A stretch of 64,000 nt of DNA from an uncultured Pelagibacteraceae bacterium (GTDB lineage: Bacteria; Pseudomonadota; Alphaproteobacteria; Pelagibacterales; Pelagibacteraceae). The notes below the pieces were generated by a model that saw only the letters and a program-made list of their open reading frames with translations, was not told where the DNA came from and did no database searches. The position numbers and the translations under genes are program-made. Position 1 is the first letter of the stretch. The number at the start of each line of letters is the position of its first letter. Location: positions 1 to 64,000 of the forward strand of contig CACHFM010000007.1 of assembly GCA_902579105.1 (NCBI GenBank), in the 5' to 3' direction. Below are positions 9,060-18,323 of the stretch, one piece after another.

Positions 9060-10553
9060 ATGAATTTTGAAAAATCACTTCTACAGGAAAAAATTAATAG
9101 AGGTATTGATTTGTTTAAAAAAAATAAATTTGATGAGGCAACTCAAATTTTTGATTTATTAAAAGAAAACAGTGAATCTAAAATTATTAGTTTATTTTTT
9201 CTTGGAATTATTCAAACTAAAAAAAAAAATCCTAAACTTGCAAAAGAAAATTTTTTTCAAATTTTAAAAATAGATAAGGATCACGAAGATACGAATTTAA
9301 GTTTGGGTATTTTATACCAAGAAGAAAAGGATTTTAATAATGCCTTAATTTATTTAAAAAAAGTCTTAAATATTAATAAAAATAATTTTAATGCAATTTA
9401 TTATTTGGGTTTAGTAAATTTTAATTTAAGAAATCTTGATGAATCGTTAGATTTTTTTAATAAATGTATTGATGCTAATAAAGATCATTTTCAATCATAT
9501 TTAATGCTTGGACATATTTATCTTAGAAAAAAAGAATTTGATAAAGCTGTAAATAATTACAAAAAAGTTTTAGAACTTAATCCAGGACGAGAGAGAACAA
9601 AATTTAATCTCTCATGGTGTTATTTTGCTCTTTTAAAATTTGAAGAGGCCTTTGAATATTATGAATTTAGAAAAGAAAAAATGATACCAAAAGGTAGATA
9701 CTTAGAAGTTATAAATAAATTTAAATCTAATTTATGGAATGGTCAAAATCTAGATAACAAAATAATATTAATTATATGTGAACAAGGATATGGTGATAAT
9801 ATAAATTTTTTTCGTTATTTATTTTGGCTTAAAGATAAATTTAAGGTTAAAATAATTTTTTATTCTCATAAAAAACTTGAACATTTATTTAAAAATTCTC
9901 CATTTCAAGTTGTTTCAGATTTAAATTCAATTGATCATATTGATTACTATCAGCACCTCTTAAGTTTACCAGGTTTTTATTATAAAGAATTTAAAGATTT
10001 CCAAAAAAATATTAACTTTATTAGAACAAACGAAGCTATCGACTCTAAATGGGAAAATAAAATTAAAAAATTCAAAAAACCTATTATAGCTTTAAATTGG
10101 CAAGGTGATTCTAGATATAGTCATGATGATATGCGTTCTATACCACTATCTTATTATAAAGATATTCTTAATAATAAAAATTTTGATTTTATAAGTTTGC
10201 AGAAAAATTTTGGTTCAGAACAAATTAAGTCAAATAACTTTGAAAATATTTTAATAGATTTATCAAACGAAATTGACCTTGGTGAAAATGCTTTTGAAGA
10301 CACCATTTCAATATTAAAAAAAGTAGATTATTTAATTACATCAGATACTGCTATTGCTCATTTGGCAGGAACATTAGATGTAAAAACATACTTATTATTA
10401 AGTTTCAATCCTGAGTGGCGCTGGTATATAGAAATTAAATATAAATGTTTCTATCCAAATATAAACATAATTCAGCAAAAAAAATTTAATGATTGGAGTG
10501 GCGTATTTAAAAAACTTAAAGATGATCTTGAAATAAAAAAAATGAAAGATTAA
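9060..10553 (+). CDS. TPR-repeat protein with C-terminal glycosyltransferase-like domain
   Basis: A 497-aa protein with no signal peptide, so probably cytoplasmic. About six tetratricopeptide repeats fill residues 10-205, with clear units such as Y-L-G-L-V-N-F-N-L-R-N-L-D-E-S and L-G-H-I-Y-L-R-K-K-E-F-D-K-A. The C-terminal half resembles TPR-linked glycosyltransferases of the GT9/GT41-like GT-B type. It has L-N-W-Q-G-D-S-R-Y, then Y-L-I-T-S-D-T-A-I-A-H-L-A-G and a final P-E-W-R-W-Y block, which in relatives forms part of the nucleotide-sugar site. The acceptor is unknown: surface glycan or protein are both possible. It lies in an operon with slt and converges on a SAM methyltransferase, suggesting a small cell-envelope cluster. 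Confidence 0.75.
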   Translation: MNFEKSLLQEKINRGIDLFKKNKFDEATQIFDLLKENSESKIISLFFLGIIQTKKKNPKLAKENFFQILKIDKDHEDTNLSLGILYQEEKDFNNALIYLKKVLNINKNNFNAIYYLGLVNFNLRNLDESLDFFNKCIDANKDHFQSYLMLGHIYLRKKEFDKAVNNYKKVLELNPGRERTKFNLSWCYFALLKFEEAFEYYEFRKEKMIPKGRYLEVINKFKSNLWNGQNLDNKIILIICEQGYGDNINFFRYLFWLKDKFKVKIIFYSHKKLEHLFKNSPFQVVSDLNSIDHIDYYQHLLSLPGFYYKEFKDFQKNINFIRTNEAIDSKWENKIKKFKKPIIALNWQGDSRYSHDDMRSIPLSYYKDILNNKNFDFISLQKNFGSEQIKSNNFENILIDLSNEIDLGENAFEDTISILKKVDYLITSDTAIAHLAGTLDVKTYLLLSFNPEWRWYIEIKYKCFYPNINIIQQKKFNDWSGVFKKLKDDLEIKKMKD

Positions 10554-10583
10554 ATCTAACTATTAATTAATATCTAAAAATAA

Positions 10584-11141
10584 TTATTTAATCACCTTCC
10601 ATTTAAAATTACTCTCTATGATTACATTATTATATTTTTCAGCATATTCTTTTATTTCATTTTCTTTAATTTGTTTTTCATCTAAAAGTTTTTTATATTT
10701 TTCATCAACTATATATTGAACAGAGATAATTTGAAAATTTACATTATGTATCAAACCTAATGGAGTGTTAGCTACTTTGTTTTCTTCCCAAGTTTTATTT
10801 AATTTTTGATCATACAATCTTAAGCTATGTAATGTTATGGGTCTAACGTGTGTAGGATCAGAAATAAAGGCATCATGTCTTGGGTGTGGTACTGCTATAT
10901 TTATAATCGCATCATTTTTACATATGCGATAAAACTCTTTTATAATTTCATTAAATATATCTGGATCTTGACCAATATGTTCTAAAACATGGCTCAAAAT
11001 TATTTCTTCAACAGAATTTTCATCAAATGGATAGGGAAATTTTTCAAGATCATGAACAATATTTGGATTGTAGTAATCAAATTTATCAACATTTGTATAT
11101 CCATTTAATATTTTTGATCCACAACCTAGATTTAATTTCAT
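10584..11141 (-). CDS. Class I SAM-dependent methyltransferase of unknown substrate
   Basis: A 185-aa protein. Motif I is L-N-L-G-C-G-S at residues 3-9, very close to the N-terminus as in small glycan and lipid-type methyltransferases. An acidic strand end N-V-D follows at about 17-19. I-I-L-S-H-V-L-E-H-I is the post-II/motif IV region, and I-N-I-A-V-P-H-P-R-H-D a later strand. A hydrophobic N-terminal extension is absent, so it is cytosolic. It converges on the TPR/glycosyltransferase gene with 30 nt between, and its start lies 36 nt from tRNA-Ser. The substrate cannot be read from sequence; glycan methylation is a guess from context only. Confidence 0.7.
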   Translation of the reverse strand: MKLNLGCGSKILNGYTNVDKFDYYNPNIVHDLEKFPYPFDENSVEEIILSHVLEHIGQDPDIFNEIIKEFYRICKNDAIINIAVPHPRHDAFISDPTHVRPITLHSLRLYDQKLNKTWEENKVANTPLGLIHNVNFQIISVQYIVDEKYKKLLDEKQIKENEIKEYAEKYNNVIIESNFKWKVIK

Positions 11142-11177
11142 TTAGTTTTATTATTATTACATATTATATTTTAATCT

Positions 11178-11269
11178 TGGCGGAAGAGGAGGGATTCGAA
11201 CCCTCGGTACAAGTTTCCTCGCACGGTCATTTAGCAAACGACTGGTTTCAGCCTCTCACCCACTCTTCC
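11178..11269 (-). tRNA. tRNA-Ser (anticodon GCT)
   Basis: Read on the minus strand this folds as a 92-nt class II tRNA with encoded CCA. The acceptor stem is GGAAGAG paired with CTCTTCC, followed by discriminator G and CCA. The anticodon stem GTCGT/ATGAC encloses the loop TTGCTAA, giving anticodon GCT, which reads AGC/AGU serine codons. A long variable arm follows, then GAGGG-TTCGAAT-CCCTC as the T arm. It sits alone between the methyltransferase (minus) and soxB (plus). tRNA-Ser genes are common integration sites, but I see no integrase or repeated 3' end here. Confidence 0.95.
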
Positions 11270-11296
11270 ACTGCGACATTGATATATCCGATTGTA

Positions 11297-11318
11297 TTGA
11301 ATATTCAATATTTATAAA
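11297..11318 (+). promoter_or_regulatory. Candidate soxB promoter/operator
   Basis: A perfect 12-bp palindrome TTGAATATTCAA lies at 11297-11308, immediately before a good -10-like TATAAA at 11313-11318. A weak -35 (TTGTAT, 11292-11297) precedes it with a short 15-bp spacer. The soxB ATG is at 11338, leaving a leader of about 13 nt. The palindrome would overlap polymerase-bound DNA, as an operator would. The boxes are read by eye in very AT-rich DNA, so this is tentative. Confidence 0.35.
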
Positions 11319-11362
11319 GTAATTATTGCTTTAAGTAATGAGAAACAAATATTCAATATTTA
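11300..11362. repeat. Two copies of a 15-bp element flanking the soxB start
   Basis: The 15-mer AATATTCAATATTTA occurs at 11300-11314, upstream of soxB, and again at 11348-11362 inside its first codons, 48 bp apart (about 4.6 helical turns). Each copy is itself an inverted repeat around a central C; the second is perfect over 7+1+7 bases (AAATATT-C-AATATTT). This spacing and symmetry would suit a dimeric repressor or loop, but AT-rich chance repeats are possible. Confidence 0.6.
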
Positions 11363-12591
11363 GCTTAATTAAAAATGCTTTTAGCTATCATGAGAATTGG
11401 CAAAAAGCTTGGGGAGATCCTGAGCCTAAAAAAGAATATGATGCCATAATTATTGGAGGTGGTGGTCATGGTTTAGCTACCGCTTACTATTTAGCAAAAA
11501 AGCATGATATGAAAAATATCGCTGTTGTTGAAAAAGGTTGGATTGGTGGTGGTAATACTGGTCGTAACACAACAATAATTAGATCAAATTATTTATGGGA
11601 TGCAAGTGCTGGTCTTTATGATCATGCACTAAAGATTTGGGAAAATTTATCTCAAGAATTAAATTATAATGTAATGTTCAGCCAAAGAGGAGTAATGAAT
11701 CTTGCTCATAATTTACAAGATGTTAGAGATTTAAAAAGAAGAACACATGCCAATAGACTAAATGGAATTGATGCAGTTTATTTAAGTACAGAAGAAGTCA
11801 AAAAGTTTTGTCCAATTATAAATACATCACCAGATATTAGATATCCTGTTTTAGGTGGAACTTTACAAAGGAGAGCTGGCACAGCAAGACATGATGCTGT
11901 TGCTTGGGGATATGCTAGAGGCGCTGATGCAATGGGTGTTGATATAATACAAAATTGTGAAGTTAAAGGAATTAAAAGAAATGGAGATAGTGTTGAAGGA
12001 ATAGAAACAACAAAAGGATTTATTAAAACTAAAAAAATTGGTGTAGTTGCAGCTGGTCATTCTAGTGTAATTGCCAATATGGCTGGCCTAAAGCTTCCAC
12101 TTGAAAGTAAGCCTTTGCAAGCTTTAGTTTCAGAGCCAGTAAAACCAATTATTGACACTGTTGTTATGTCTAATGCGGTACATGCTTATGTAAGTCAATC
12201 TGACAAAGGAGAGTTAGTGATTGGAGCTGGAACAGATGATTATATTTCTTATACTCAAAAAGGAAGTCATCAAATAGTTGAAGGAACATTAAATGCTATT
12301 TTAGAGCTCTATCCAATTTTTAGTAGAATGAGAATGTTAAGACAATGGGGAGGAATTGTAGATATTTGTCCTGATGCTAGTCCAATTTTAAGCAAAACTT
12401 CAATTAAAGGTTTATATTTTAATTGTGGTTGGGGAACAGGAGGATTTAAAGCAACACCTGGGTCAGGTGATTTATTTGCACATACTATCGCAAATGACGA
12501 ACCTCATAAACTTAATGCTGCTTTTAATTTAAATAGATTTGTAAGTGGAGACCTTGTTGACGAACATGGTGCTGCAGCGGTTGCTCATTAA
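11338..12591 (+). CDS. soxB: Sarcosine oxidase subunit beta
   Basis: A 417-aa flavin subunit of heterotetrameric sarcosine oxidase. The enzyme oxidises sarcosine (N-methylglycine) to glycine, H2O2 and, with tetrahydrofolate, methylene-THF. The FAD Rossmann motif [13 protein letters not shown] lies at residues 37-49. [11 protein letters not shown] is a characteristic substrate-side block. H185 in A-R-H-D-A-V-A-W-G is probably the histidine that holds FMN covalently in this family. It is the first gene of soxB-D-A-G; the soxD ATG overlaps its stop by one base. In SAR11 this operon serves glycine-betaine and dimethylglycine breakdown, giving glycine, a required nutrient for the clade. Confidence 0.95.
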   Translation: MRNKYSIFSLIKNAFSYHENWQKAWGDPEPKKEYDAIIIGGGGHGLATAYYLAKKHDMKNIAVVEKGWIGGGNTGRNTTIIRSNYLWDASAGLYDHALKIWENLSQELNYNVMFSQRGVMNLAHNLQDVRDLKRRTHANRLNGIDAVYLSTEEVKKFCPIINTSPDIRYPVLGGTLQRRAGTARHDAVAWGYARGADAMGVDIIQNCEVKGIKRNGDSVEGIETTKGFIKTKKIGVVAAGHSSVIANMAGLKLPLESKPLQALVSEPVKPIIDTVVMSNAVHAYVSQSDKGELVIGAGTDDYISYTQKGSHQIVEGTLNAILELYPIFSRMRMLRQWGGIVDICPDASPILSKTSIKGLYFNCGWGTGGFKATPGSGDLFAHTIANDEPHKLNAAFNLNRFVSGDLVDEHGAAAVAH

Positions 12592-12866
12592 TGTTTTTAA
12601 TTAATTGTCCATATTGTGGTGAAAGAGATCAGCAAGAATTTAAAGCTGGTGGAGAAGCTCATATTGAAAGACCTAAACAACCAACGGAATTAAGTGATGA
12701 TGAATGGGCAGAATATTTGTTTATGAGAAAAAATATTAAAGGAGTTCAATTTGAAAGATGGAACCATGCTCATGGTTGTCGAAAATGGTTTAACATGGTT
12801 AGAGATACATCTAACGATGAAATAAAAGCAATATACAAGATGGGTGAAAAACCACCTTCTCAATAA
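12591..12866 (+). CDS. soxD: Sarcosine oxidase subunit delta
   Basis: A 91-aa small subunit of heterotetrameric sarcosine oxidase. Its zinc site is fully present: Cys6 and Cys9 in I-N-C-P-Y-C-G, plus His59 and Cys63 in N-H-A-H-G-C-R. These match the ligand set known for the family. The mid-section G-G-E-A-H-I-E-R-P and W-A-E-Y-L-F-M-R-K-N is also typical. The gene is locked between soxB (1-bp overlap) and soxA (start 1 nt after the stop), as expected for subunits made in fixed ratio. Confidence 0.95.
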   Translation: MFLINCPYCGERDQQEFKAGGEAHIERPKQPTELSDDEWAEYLFMRKNIKGVQFERWNHAHGCRKWFNMVRDTSNDEIKAIYKMGEKPPSQ

Positions 12867-12867
12867 A

Positions 12868-15800
12868 ATGACTAAAAACTTAAGAGTAAAATCTAGTGAG
12901 TATATTGATGAAACTAATAGAGTTTCCTTTAAATTTAATGGTAAAACTTACCATGGTTTTAAAGGTGATACATTAGCTTCAGCATTACTTGCAAATGATG
13001 TTCATTTGGTAGGAAGAAGTTTTAAATACCATAGACCAAGAGGAATCATGACCTCAGGCTCTGAAGAGCCAAATGCCATAGTTCAAATAAACCCTAATAG
13101 CAATATAACAGAGCCAAATGTTAGAGCAACTGAAGTAGAAATATATGAGGGTTTGGAGGCATCCAGTCAAAATTGTTGGCCAAGTGTTGAGTTTGATATT
13201 GGTGGAATAAACAATTTTCTCTCCCCTTTTTTTCCAGCAGGTTTTTATTACAAAACATTTATGTGGCCTTCTAGTTTTTGGGAAAAATATGAATTTTTTA
13301 TTAGACATTCAGCTGGATTAGGAAAATCACCAACAACAAACGACCCTGATATTTATGATCACCGAAATGTTCATTACGATGTATTGGTAGTAGGTGCTGG
13401 TATATCTGGAATATTAGCAGCAAAAAATGCAGCTAAAAATAATTTCAAAACTTTGTTGGTCGATGAAAAAAATGAAATTGGTGGCTCAACTATTTTTGAA
13501 AACAACGAATTTAATAAAATTGATAGCAAAACTCCTTCTGAATGGTTAAAAAAAGAAATTGAGGAACTTAAAAATATTAAAAATCTCGAAATAAAAACTA
13601 GAACAAGTGTTGCTGCTTATCATCAATATAATTATATCTTAGCTAGAGAAAATCTAACTGATCATTTAGAGGTAAAAGATAAAAAAAATAAAATCAGACA
13701 AAGACTTCTTAAAATTAGAGCTAAGAAAGTTATTTTGGCAACAGGAGCATTGGAAAGACCTTTAATATTTAATAATAACGACAGACCAGGAATTATGCTT
13801 TCTTCTGCCATAAGAAAATACAGTGAATTTTATGGTGTTGCTTGTGGTAATAAAAATGTGTTTTTTACTAACAATGATAGTGCATATGAAAGTGCTTTAT
13901 CACTATACGACAAGGGTATAAATGTTGAGGCAATAATTGATATTAGAGAGCAATCCGAAAGTAAAATTGTTAAAAAAGTAAAAGAAGCAGGTATTAAAAT
14001 TTACTGGTCACATTCGATTGTTGATACAGCTGGATACAAAAGATTAAATAGCGTTACAATCATGAAGTTATCTAATGATGGAACTTCAGTAACTGGAAGT
14101 AAAATTCCTATTTCATGTGATTGCTTGGGAGTTGCTGGTGGTTGGACACCTTCTGTACATTTGTATACACAATCAGGAAGTAAACTTAAGTTTGATGATG
14201 AAAAAAAAATTTTCTTACCAAATCAAAATACATCTGACCAAATAAGTGTAGGATCTTGTGATGGCGATTTTAAACTTAATGAAATATTAATAAATTTAAA
14301 TAAAAAAATAAAAGAAATGTTAAATATTAAACAAACAGATTTTGATAGTATTAAAGTTGAGATTGATCAAGAAAACTCAAAAAGAAATATTTGGTTATTA
14401 CCATCTGATAAACCTTTGGGCAAAACAAAACCATTTGTAGATTATCAAAACGATGCAACAGCAAAAGATATAAAATTAGCTTTAAGAGAAGGTTTCAGAT
14501 CTATCGAGCATGTTAAAAGATATACGACTACTGGTATGGGTACTGATCAAGGAAAACTAGGAAATATGCATGCATTAGGAATAATTGCAGATACAGCAGG
14601 TCTAAAAATGGGAGAATTAGGAACAACCACGTTTAGACCTCCTTACACACCATTAACATTTGGAACTATTGTTGGTCGAAATGTTGGAAAATTTTTTGAT
14701 ACTTTTAGAAGAACACCAATGAATGATTGGCACTTAGAAAATAAAGCTAAATTTGAAAATGTAGGTCAATGGAAGCGAGCTTGGTACTACCCTATTAATG
14801 AGGAAACAATGCATCAAGCAGTTCAAAGAGAAAGTAAAGCAGCTAGAGAAAGTGCTGGTATATTGGATGCTTCTACACTTGGTAAAATTGATATTCAAGG
14901 AAGTGATGCTTCTGAATTTTTAAATAGAGTTTATACAAATGCTTGGTCGAAATTAGCTATAGGAAAATGTAGATATGGCCTAATGTTAAATGAAGATGGA
15001 ATGGTTTATGATGATGGTGTTACAACTAGATTGGATGAAAATCATTATATCATGACCACAACAACTGGTGGTGCAGCAAATGTTTTGGGTAAACTTGAAG
15101 ATTATCTTCAAACAGAATGGCCTGAGCTTGATGTTTACTTAACTTCTGTAACAGATCATTATGCTACAGCGAGTTTATGTGGCCCTAATAGTAAAAAAGT
15201 TCTTAAAAAAATAATTCCTAATTTAGATTTATCAGATGAAAATTTTCCTCACATGTCATTCAAAAAAGCAAATATCGGTAATATCCAATGCAGAATTATG
15301 AGAATTAGTTTTACTGGAGAACATAGCTACGAAATAAACGTTCAAGCAAGTTATGGAAAAGATTTATGGGAAAAGTGTATGGAGGCAGGTAAAGAGTATA
15401 ATATTACACCTTATGGAACTGAAACAATGCACTTATTAAGAGCAGAAAAAGGTTTCATCATTGTAGGTCAAGATACAGATGGAACAATGACCCCTATAGA
15501 TCTTCAAATGGATTGGATAGTCAGTAAGAAGAAATACGATTTCATAGGAAAAAGATCTCTTTATAGATCTGATACAATGAGAGAAGATAGAAAGCAATTA
15601 GTGGGATTATTAACAGATGATCCAAATATAGTTTTAGAAGAAGGGGCACAAATAGTTTCTGAGTTAAATCAAAGTCCAGTTGAAATGCTTGGGCATGTTA
15701 CTTCAAGTTATTTTAGCCCAAACCTAAATAAGTCAATTGCACTTGCAGTTGTCAGGGGAGGAAAAGACATGATGGGGAAAAAACTTTTTGTACCGATGGA

Positions 15801-15873
15801 AAATAAAAATATTAATGTCACTGTAGCTAATCCAGTGTTCTATGATGAAAAAAATGAGAGGTTGAATGCTTAA
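12868..15873 (+). CDS. soxA: Sarcosine oxidase subunit alpha
   Basis: A 1001-aa large subunit. The N-terminal ferredoxin-like region (about 10-85) has F-K-G-D-T-L-A-S-A-L-L-A-N and F-K-Y-H-R-P-R-G. An NAD/FAD Rossmann site V-L-V-V-G-A-G-I-S-G lies near residue 172. The C-terminal aminomethyltransferase (GcvT-like) domain (about 610-995) binds tetrahydrofolate and captures the released methyl carbon. The open frame begins at 12844, but its first eight codons lie inside soxD. The ATG at 12868, 1 nt after the soxD stop, is the better start and matches the family N-terminus. Length is normal. Confidence 0.95.
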   Translation: MTKNLRVKSSEYIDETNRVSFKFNGKTYHGFKGDTLASALLANDVHLVGRSFKYHRPRGIMTSGSEEPNAIVQINPNSNITEPNVRATEVEIYEGLEASSQNCWPSVEFDIGGINNFLSPFFPAGFYYKTFMWPSSFWEKYEFFIRHSAGLGKSPTTNDPDIYDHRNVHYDVLVVGAGISGILAAKNAAKNNFKTLLVDEKNEIGGSTIFENNEFNKIDSKTPSEWLKKEIEELKNIKNLEIKTRTSVAAYHQYNYILARENLTDHLEVKDKKNKIRQRLLKIRAKKVILATGALERPLIFNNNDRPGIMLSSAIRKYSEFYGVACGNKNVFFTNNDSAYESALSLYDKGINVEAIIDIREQSESKIVKKVKEAGIKIYWSHSIVDTAGYKRLNSVTIMKLSNDGTSVTGSKIPISCDCLGVAGGWTPSVHLYTQSGSKLKFDDEKKIFLPNQNTSDQISVGSCDGDFKLNEILINLNKKIKEMLNIKQTDFDSIKVEIDQENSKRNIWLLPSDKPLGKTKPFVDYQNDATAKDIKLALREGFRSIEHVKRYTTTGMGTDQGKLGNMHALGIIADTAGLKMGELGTTTFRPPYTPLTFGTIVGRNVGKFFDTFRRTPMNDWHLENKAKFENVGQWKRAWYYPINEETMHQAVQRESKAARESAGILDASTLGKIDIQGSDASEFLNRVYTNAWSKLAIGKCRYGLMLNEDGMVYDDGVTTRLDENHYIMTTTTGGAANVLGKLEDYLQTEWPELDVYLTSVTDHYATASLCGPNSKKVLKKIIPNLDLSDENFPHMSFKKANIGNIQCRIMRISFTGEHSYEINVQASYGKDLWEKCMEAGKEYNITPYGTETMHLLRAEKGFIIVGQDTDGTMTPIDLQMDWIVSKKKYDFIGKRSLYRSDTMREDRKQLVGLLTDDPNIVLEEGAQIVSELNQSPVEMLGHVTSSYFSPNLNKSIALAVVRGGKDMMGKKLFVPMENKNINVTVANPVFYDEKNERLNA

Positions 15874-16429
15874 CTATAATTCAGTTATTAAAAATGAAAT
15901 TAATCAAGGTGGTGTTTCTGTAAAAGAAATCTCTCCATTAATGAAAATTAATTTAAGAGGTAAAAAAAGGGAGTTTTTAACAAATGTTGGTAAAAATCTT
16001 AATATGATCTTACCTACAGAAGCAAACACTTCAACAACAAGTGATCAATTAACAGCAATATGGCTTAGCACAGATGAATGGATGATTGTCTCAAACGAGC
16101 TTGTAAGCAAGGACACCAACAAATACGAACTAAACGAAATGTTATTTAATAGTATTTCAAAAACAAATTTAGGAGCTGTTATAGATATTACAGATCAGTT
16201 TGTACAATTAGAAATTAAAGGCGAAAATATCTATGAAATATTTTCAGCCGGAAGTCCCTTTAATTTTAATGAATTTAAAGAAAAGAAAGGATCAACAACT
16301 CAAACAGTTTTAAATCACATAGATGTAATTCTACACAATAAAGGTGAGAATATTGTAAACCTATTCGTTAGAAGGTCTTTTGCTGAACATCTTTACTCTT
16401 GGATTGAAGACAGTGTTTCTAGACTATAG
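15866..16429 (+). CDS. soxG: Sarcosine oxidase subunit gamma
   Basis: A 187-aa gamma subunit, distantly related to the folate-binding GcvT/YgfZ fold. Recognisable blocks are I-W-L-S-T-D-E-W-M-I-V, G-A-V-I-D-I-T-D-Q-F-V-Q-L, and the C-terminal R-R-S-F-A-E-H-L-Y-S-W-I-E-D. It overlaps soxA by 8 bp and ends the operon. This is the least conserved subunit, so the call depends partly on position after soxA. The next gene converges on it with only two bases between stop codons. Confidence 0.9.
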   Translation: MLNYNSVIKNEINQGGVSVKEISPLMKINLRGKKREFLTNVGKNLNMILPTEANTSTTSDQLTAIWLSTDEWMIVSNELVSKDTNKYELNEMLFNSISKTNLGAVIDITDQFVQLEIKGENIYEIFSAGSPFNFNEFKEKKGSTTQTVLNHIDVILHNKGENIVNLFVRRSFAEHLYSWIEDSVSRL

Positions 16430-16431
16430 GC

Positions 16432-16959
16432 TTATTTTTTTCTTCTATAATCCCATGGCATTTCAAATTTACCTTGCCAGACACCAAGTTTTTCATTTTT
16501 AGCATTAATTTCATTAGATACATATTTTTTTGAGTATTTTCTGTATGCTACAGCATAACCATTTGAAACTAACCAAGAATTTAAATTTAAATTTCTTTTA
16601 TAACATTCTCCAATCAATCTTTTATATTTGTCTATATCCAAAATTTTACAAGTAATTACCTTATTATTAATTTTTTTTTTTAATTCTACAGTTGAAATTT
16701 TTCCACATGGATAATCTTTAGTAAAAGAAAAAATAATTATTGTTAAATAAGTTTTTTTACAAATTTGTTTAAATTCAGGTGCATCAATTCCATATAATCT
16801 TATTTTTTTTAAATTGATTTTTATTGTGTCACCATCAACAACTTGAGCTTTTCCAGAAATATCTTTAATCTCTTCAGACCTAACATCTTTATATGTGAGA
16901 ATAAAAAAAATTGAACAGATTATTATTAAGATGATTGCTTTCCTTTTTGTAAAAAACAT
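16432..16959 (-). CDS. Thermonuclease-like (SNase-domain) secreted protein
   Basis: A 175-aa protein with an N-terminal hydrophobic segment (about residues 7-25) followed by V-R-S-E-E, so it is exported or membrane-tethered. The staphylococcal-nuclease OB-fold follows. V-V-D-G-D-T-I supplies calcium-binding aspartates, R-L-Y-G-I-D-A-P-E the catalytic Arg and Glu, and K-Y-K-R-L-I-G-E the second Arg. The catalytic set looks complete, so a periplasmic or surface nuclease that degrades DNA or RNA is plausible. Nutrient (phosphate) scavenging is inference. It converges on soxG and shares strand with the MATE gene 12 nt upstream. Confidence 0.85.
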   Translation of the reverse strand: MFFTKRKAIILIIICSIFFILTYKDVRSEEIKDISGKAQVVDGDTIKINLKKIRLYGIDAPEFKQICKKTYLTIIIFSFTKDYPCGKISTVELKKKINNKVITCKILDIDKYKRLIGECYKRNLNLNSWLVSNGYAVAYRKYSKKYVSNEINAKNEKLGVWQGKFEMPWDYRRKK

Positions 16960-16971
16960 ATTTAAAAGATA

Positions 16972-18309
16972 CTAAACATTGGCTAATTTATATTTAATAT
17001 AATATTTAACATAAAATAGTAATATCAATGATATTAACCATTGAAAGATAGCCCAAATATAAAAAAAAGTTTTAAAATCTGCATTAATAGATCTAGCTAT
17101 ATAAAATGATAATATTGGGACCACAACATTTCTTGCAATATTATTTAACATAGCTTTTTCAGATTTTTTTAAAGCCATAAAAAACCCATTTGATAAGAAA
17201 AATATTGGATAAGCAGGTAAAATAAATGCAGAAATCTTCAGATACATGGAGCCATGCATAATAACTTCAGGATTAGATGAAAAGAATTTAGGAACAATAT
17301 CTGCACTAATAAAAATCACAACACCTGCAATTAACATTATAAATAGTCCATATTTTATTGATGTAAAATATGATTGCTCAACTCTGTAGTAATATTTAGC
17401 ACCAATATTTTGGGCAATAATAGATATAATCGCTGTGTTAATGCCTAAAATAGGTAACAAAACAACTTGCTCAATTCTTGTAGCAGATCCATATCCTGCT
17501 GCAGCATATTCACCAGATAAACCAACATAGGTAAATACAATTGCTGAAGCAACAGAATAACCTAATATTGCAATAGTGATAGGCATTGATTGAAAAAAAA
17601 TATTTTTTAAAAAATAAAATTTAGCTTTAAAATGCTTTAGATTAATTTTCTTAATTCGTTGATTTTTTAATATTTTTATCAGAATTATTAATAATGAAAC
17701 AAATTGTGCAATTAAAGTTGCTATTCCTATGCCCGTAATTCCTAAGGGTGGAATAAATAAAAATCCAAAAATTAAAATTGGATTTAAAATAATATTTAAG
17801 AAAAAAGAAAATATAAGAATATTTCTATAAGTTACTGTATCACCCTCAGCGTGTAAGAAAGAATTTAAAGCAACAACTAATATAAATAAAATAGTGCCTA
17901 AAAAAACTGTATTAACGTATTCAAGGCCAAGTGATGTAACTTCTTCTGAAGAATTCATTAATATAAATATTTTTTCACCAAATGAAAGACCTAAGATAGA
18001 TACAGCAATAGAAATTATAACTGCATAAATAATTATATTAACAAAATAACTTAAAACATTTTTTTCATTTTTTTCTCCAATACTACTTCCAATCAATGAT
18101 GTGCCTGCAACGGTCACACCAATAGAGGTTGCTATAATTATAAAAAATATTGGAAAAGATTTACTTAATGCTGATAATGCTTCTGGAGATATTTTTCCTG
18201 CATAAAAAGTATCTACTATTGTATAAAGTGTTTGAAATAGTGTTCCTATACTTGCTGGTACTGCAAGTTTTCTAACCAGCAAAGGAACTTCATCTTTTAA
18301 TAAATTCAT
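16972..18309 (-). CDS. MATE family multidrug/organic-cation antiporter
   Basis: A 445-aa integral membrane protein with about 12 hydrophobic helices in two homologous halves, as in MATE exporters of the inner membrane. The N-terminal block L-A-V-P-A-S-I-G-T-L-F-Q-T-L-Y-T-I-V-D-T is the usual first helix. The second half begins with a matching S-M-P-I-T-I-A-I-L-G-Y-S segment near residue 240. Such proteins expel drugs or metabolites using Na+ or H+; the substrate cannot be told from sequence. It lies 14 nt after trhO on the same strand. Confidence 0.88.
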   Translation of the reverse strand: MNLLKDEVPLLVRKLAVPASIGTLFQTLYTIVDTFYAGKISPEALSALSKSFPIFFIIIATSIGVTVAGTSLIGSSIGEKNEKNVLSYFVNIIIYAVIISIAVSILGLSFGEKIFILMNSSEEVTSLGLEYVNTVFLGTILFILVVALNSFLHAEGDTVTYRNILIFSFFLNIILNPILIFGFLFIPPLGITGIGIATLIAQFVSLLIILIKILKNQRIKKINLKHFKAKFYFLKNIFFQSMPITIAILGYSVASAIVFTYVGLSGEYAAAGYGSATRIEQVVLLPILGINTAIISIIAQNIGAKYYYRVEQSYFTSIKYGLFIMLIAGVVIFISADIVPKFFSSNPEVIMHGSMYLKISAFILPAYPIFFLSNGFFMALKKSEKAMLNNIARNVVVPILSFYIARSINADFKTFFYIWAIFQWLISLILLFYVKYYIKYKLANV

Positions 18310-18323
18310 TAATTTAATATTTG

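Noticed and set aside
10554-10583. Terminator between the TPR and methyltransferase genes
   Set aside because: The short palindromes there consist only of A and T and would not form a stable hairpin.
11178-11269. tRNA-Ser as an integration site for an island
   Set aside because: No integrase, no repeated tRNA end and no mobile genes on either side.
11027-11317. Plus-strand ORF of 96 aa
   Set aside because: It runs antisense through the methyltransferase start and the tRNA-Ser gene, with a composition produced by the tRNA sequence.
11270-11337. Glycine riboswitch before soxB
   Set aside because: Only 68 bp separate tRNA-Ser and soxB, too short for even one aptamer plus expression platform, and no conserved glycine-aptamer core is seen.
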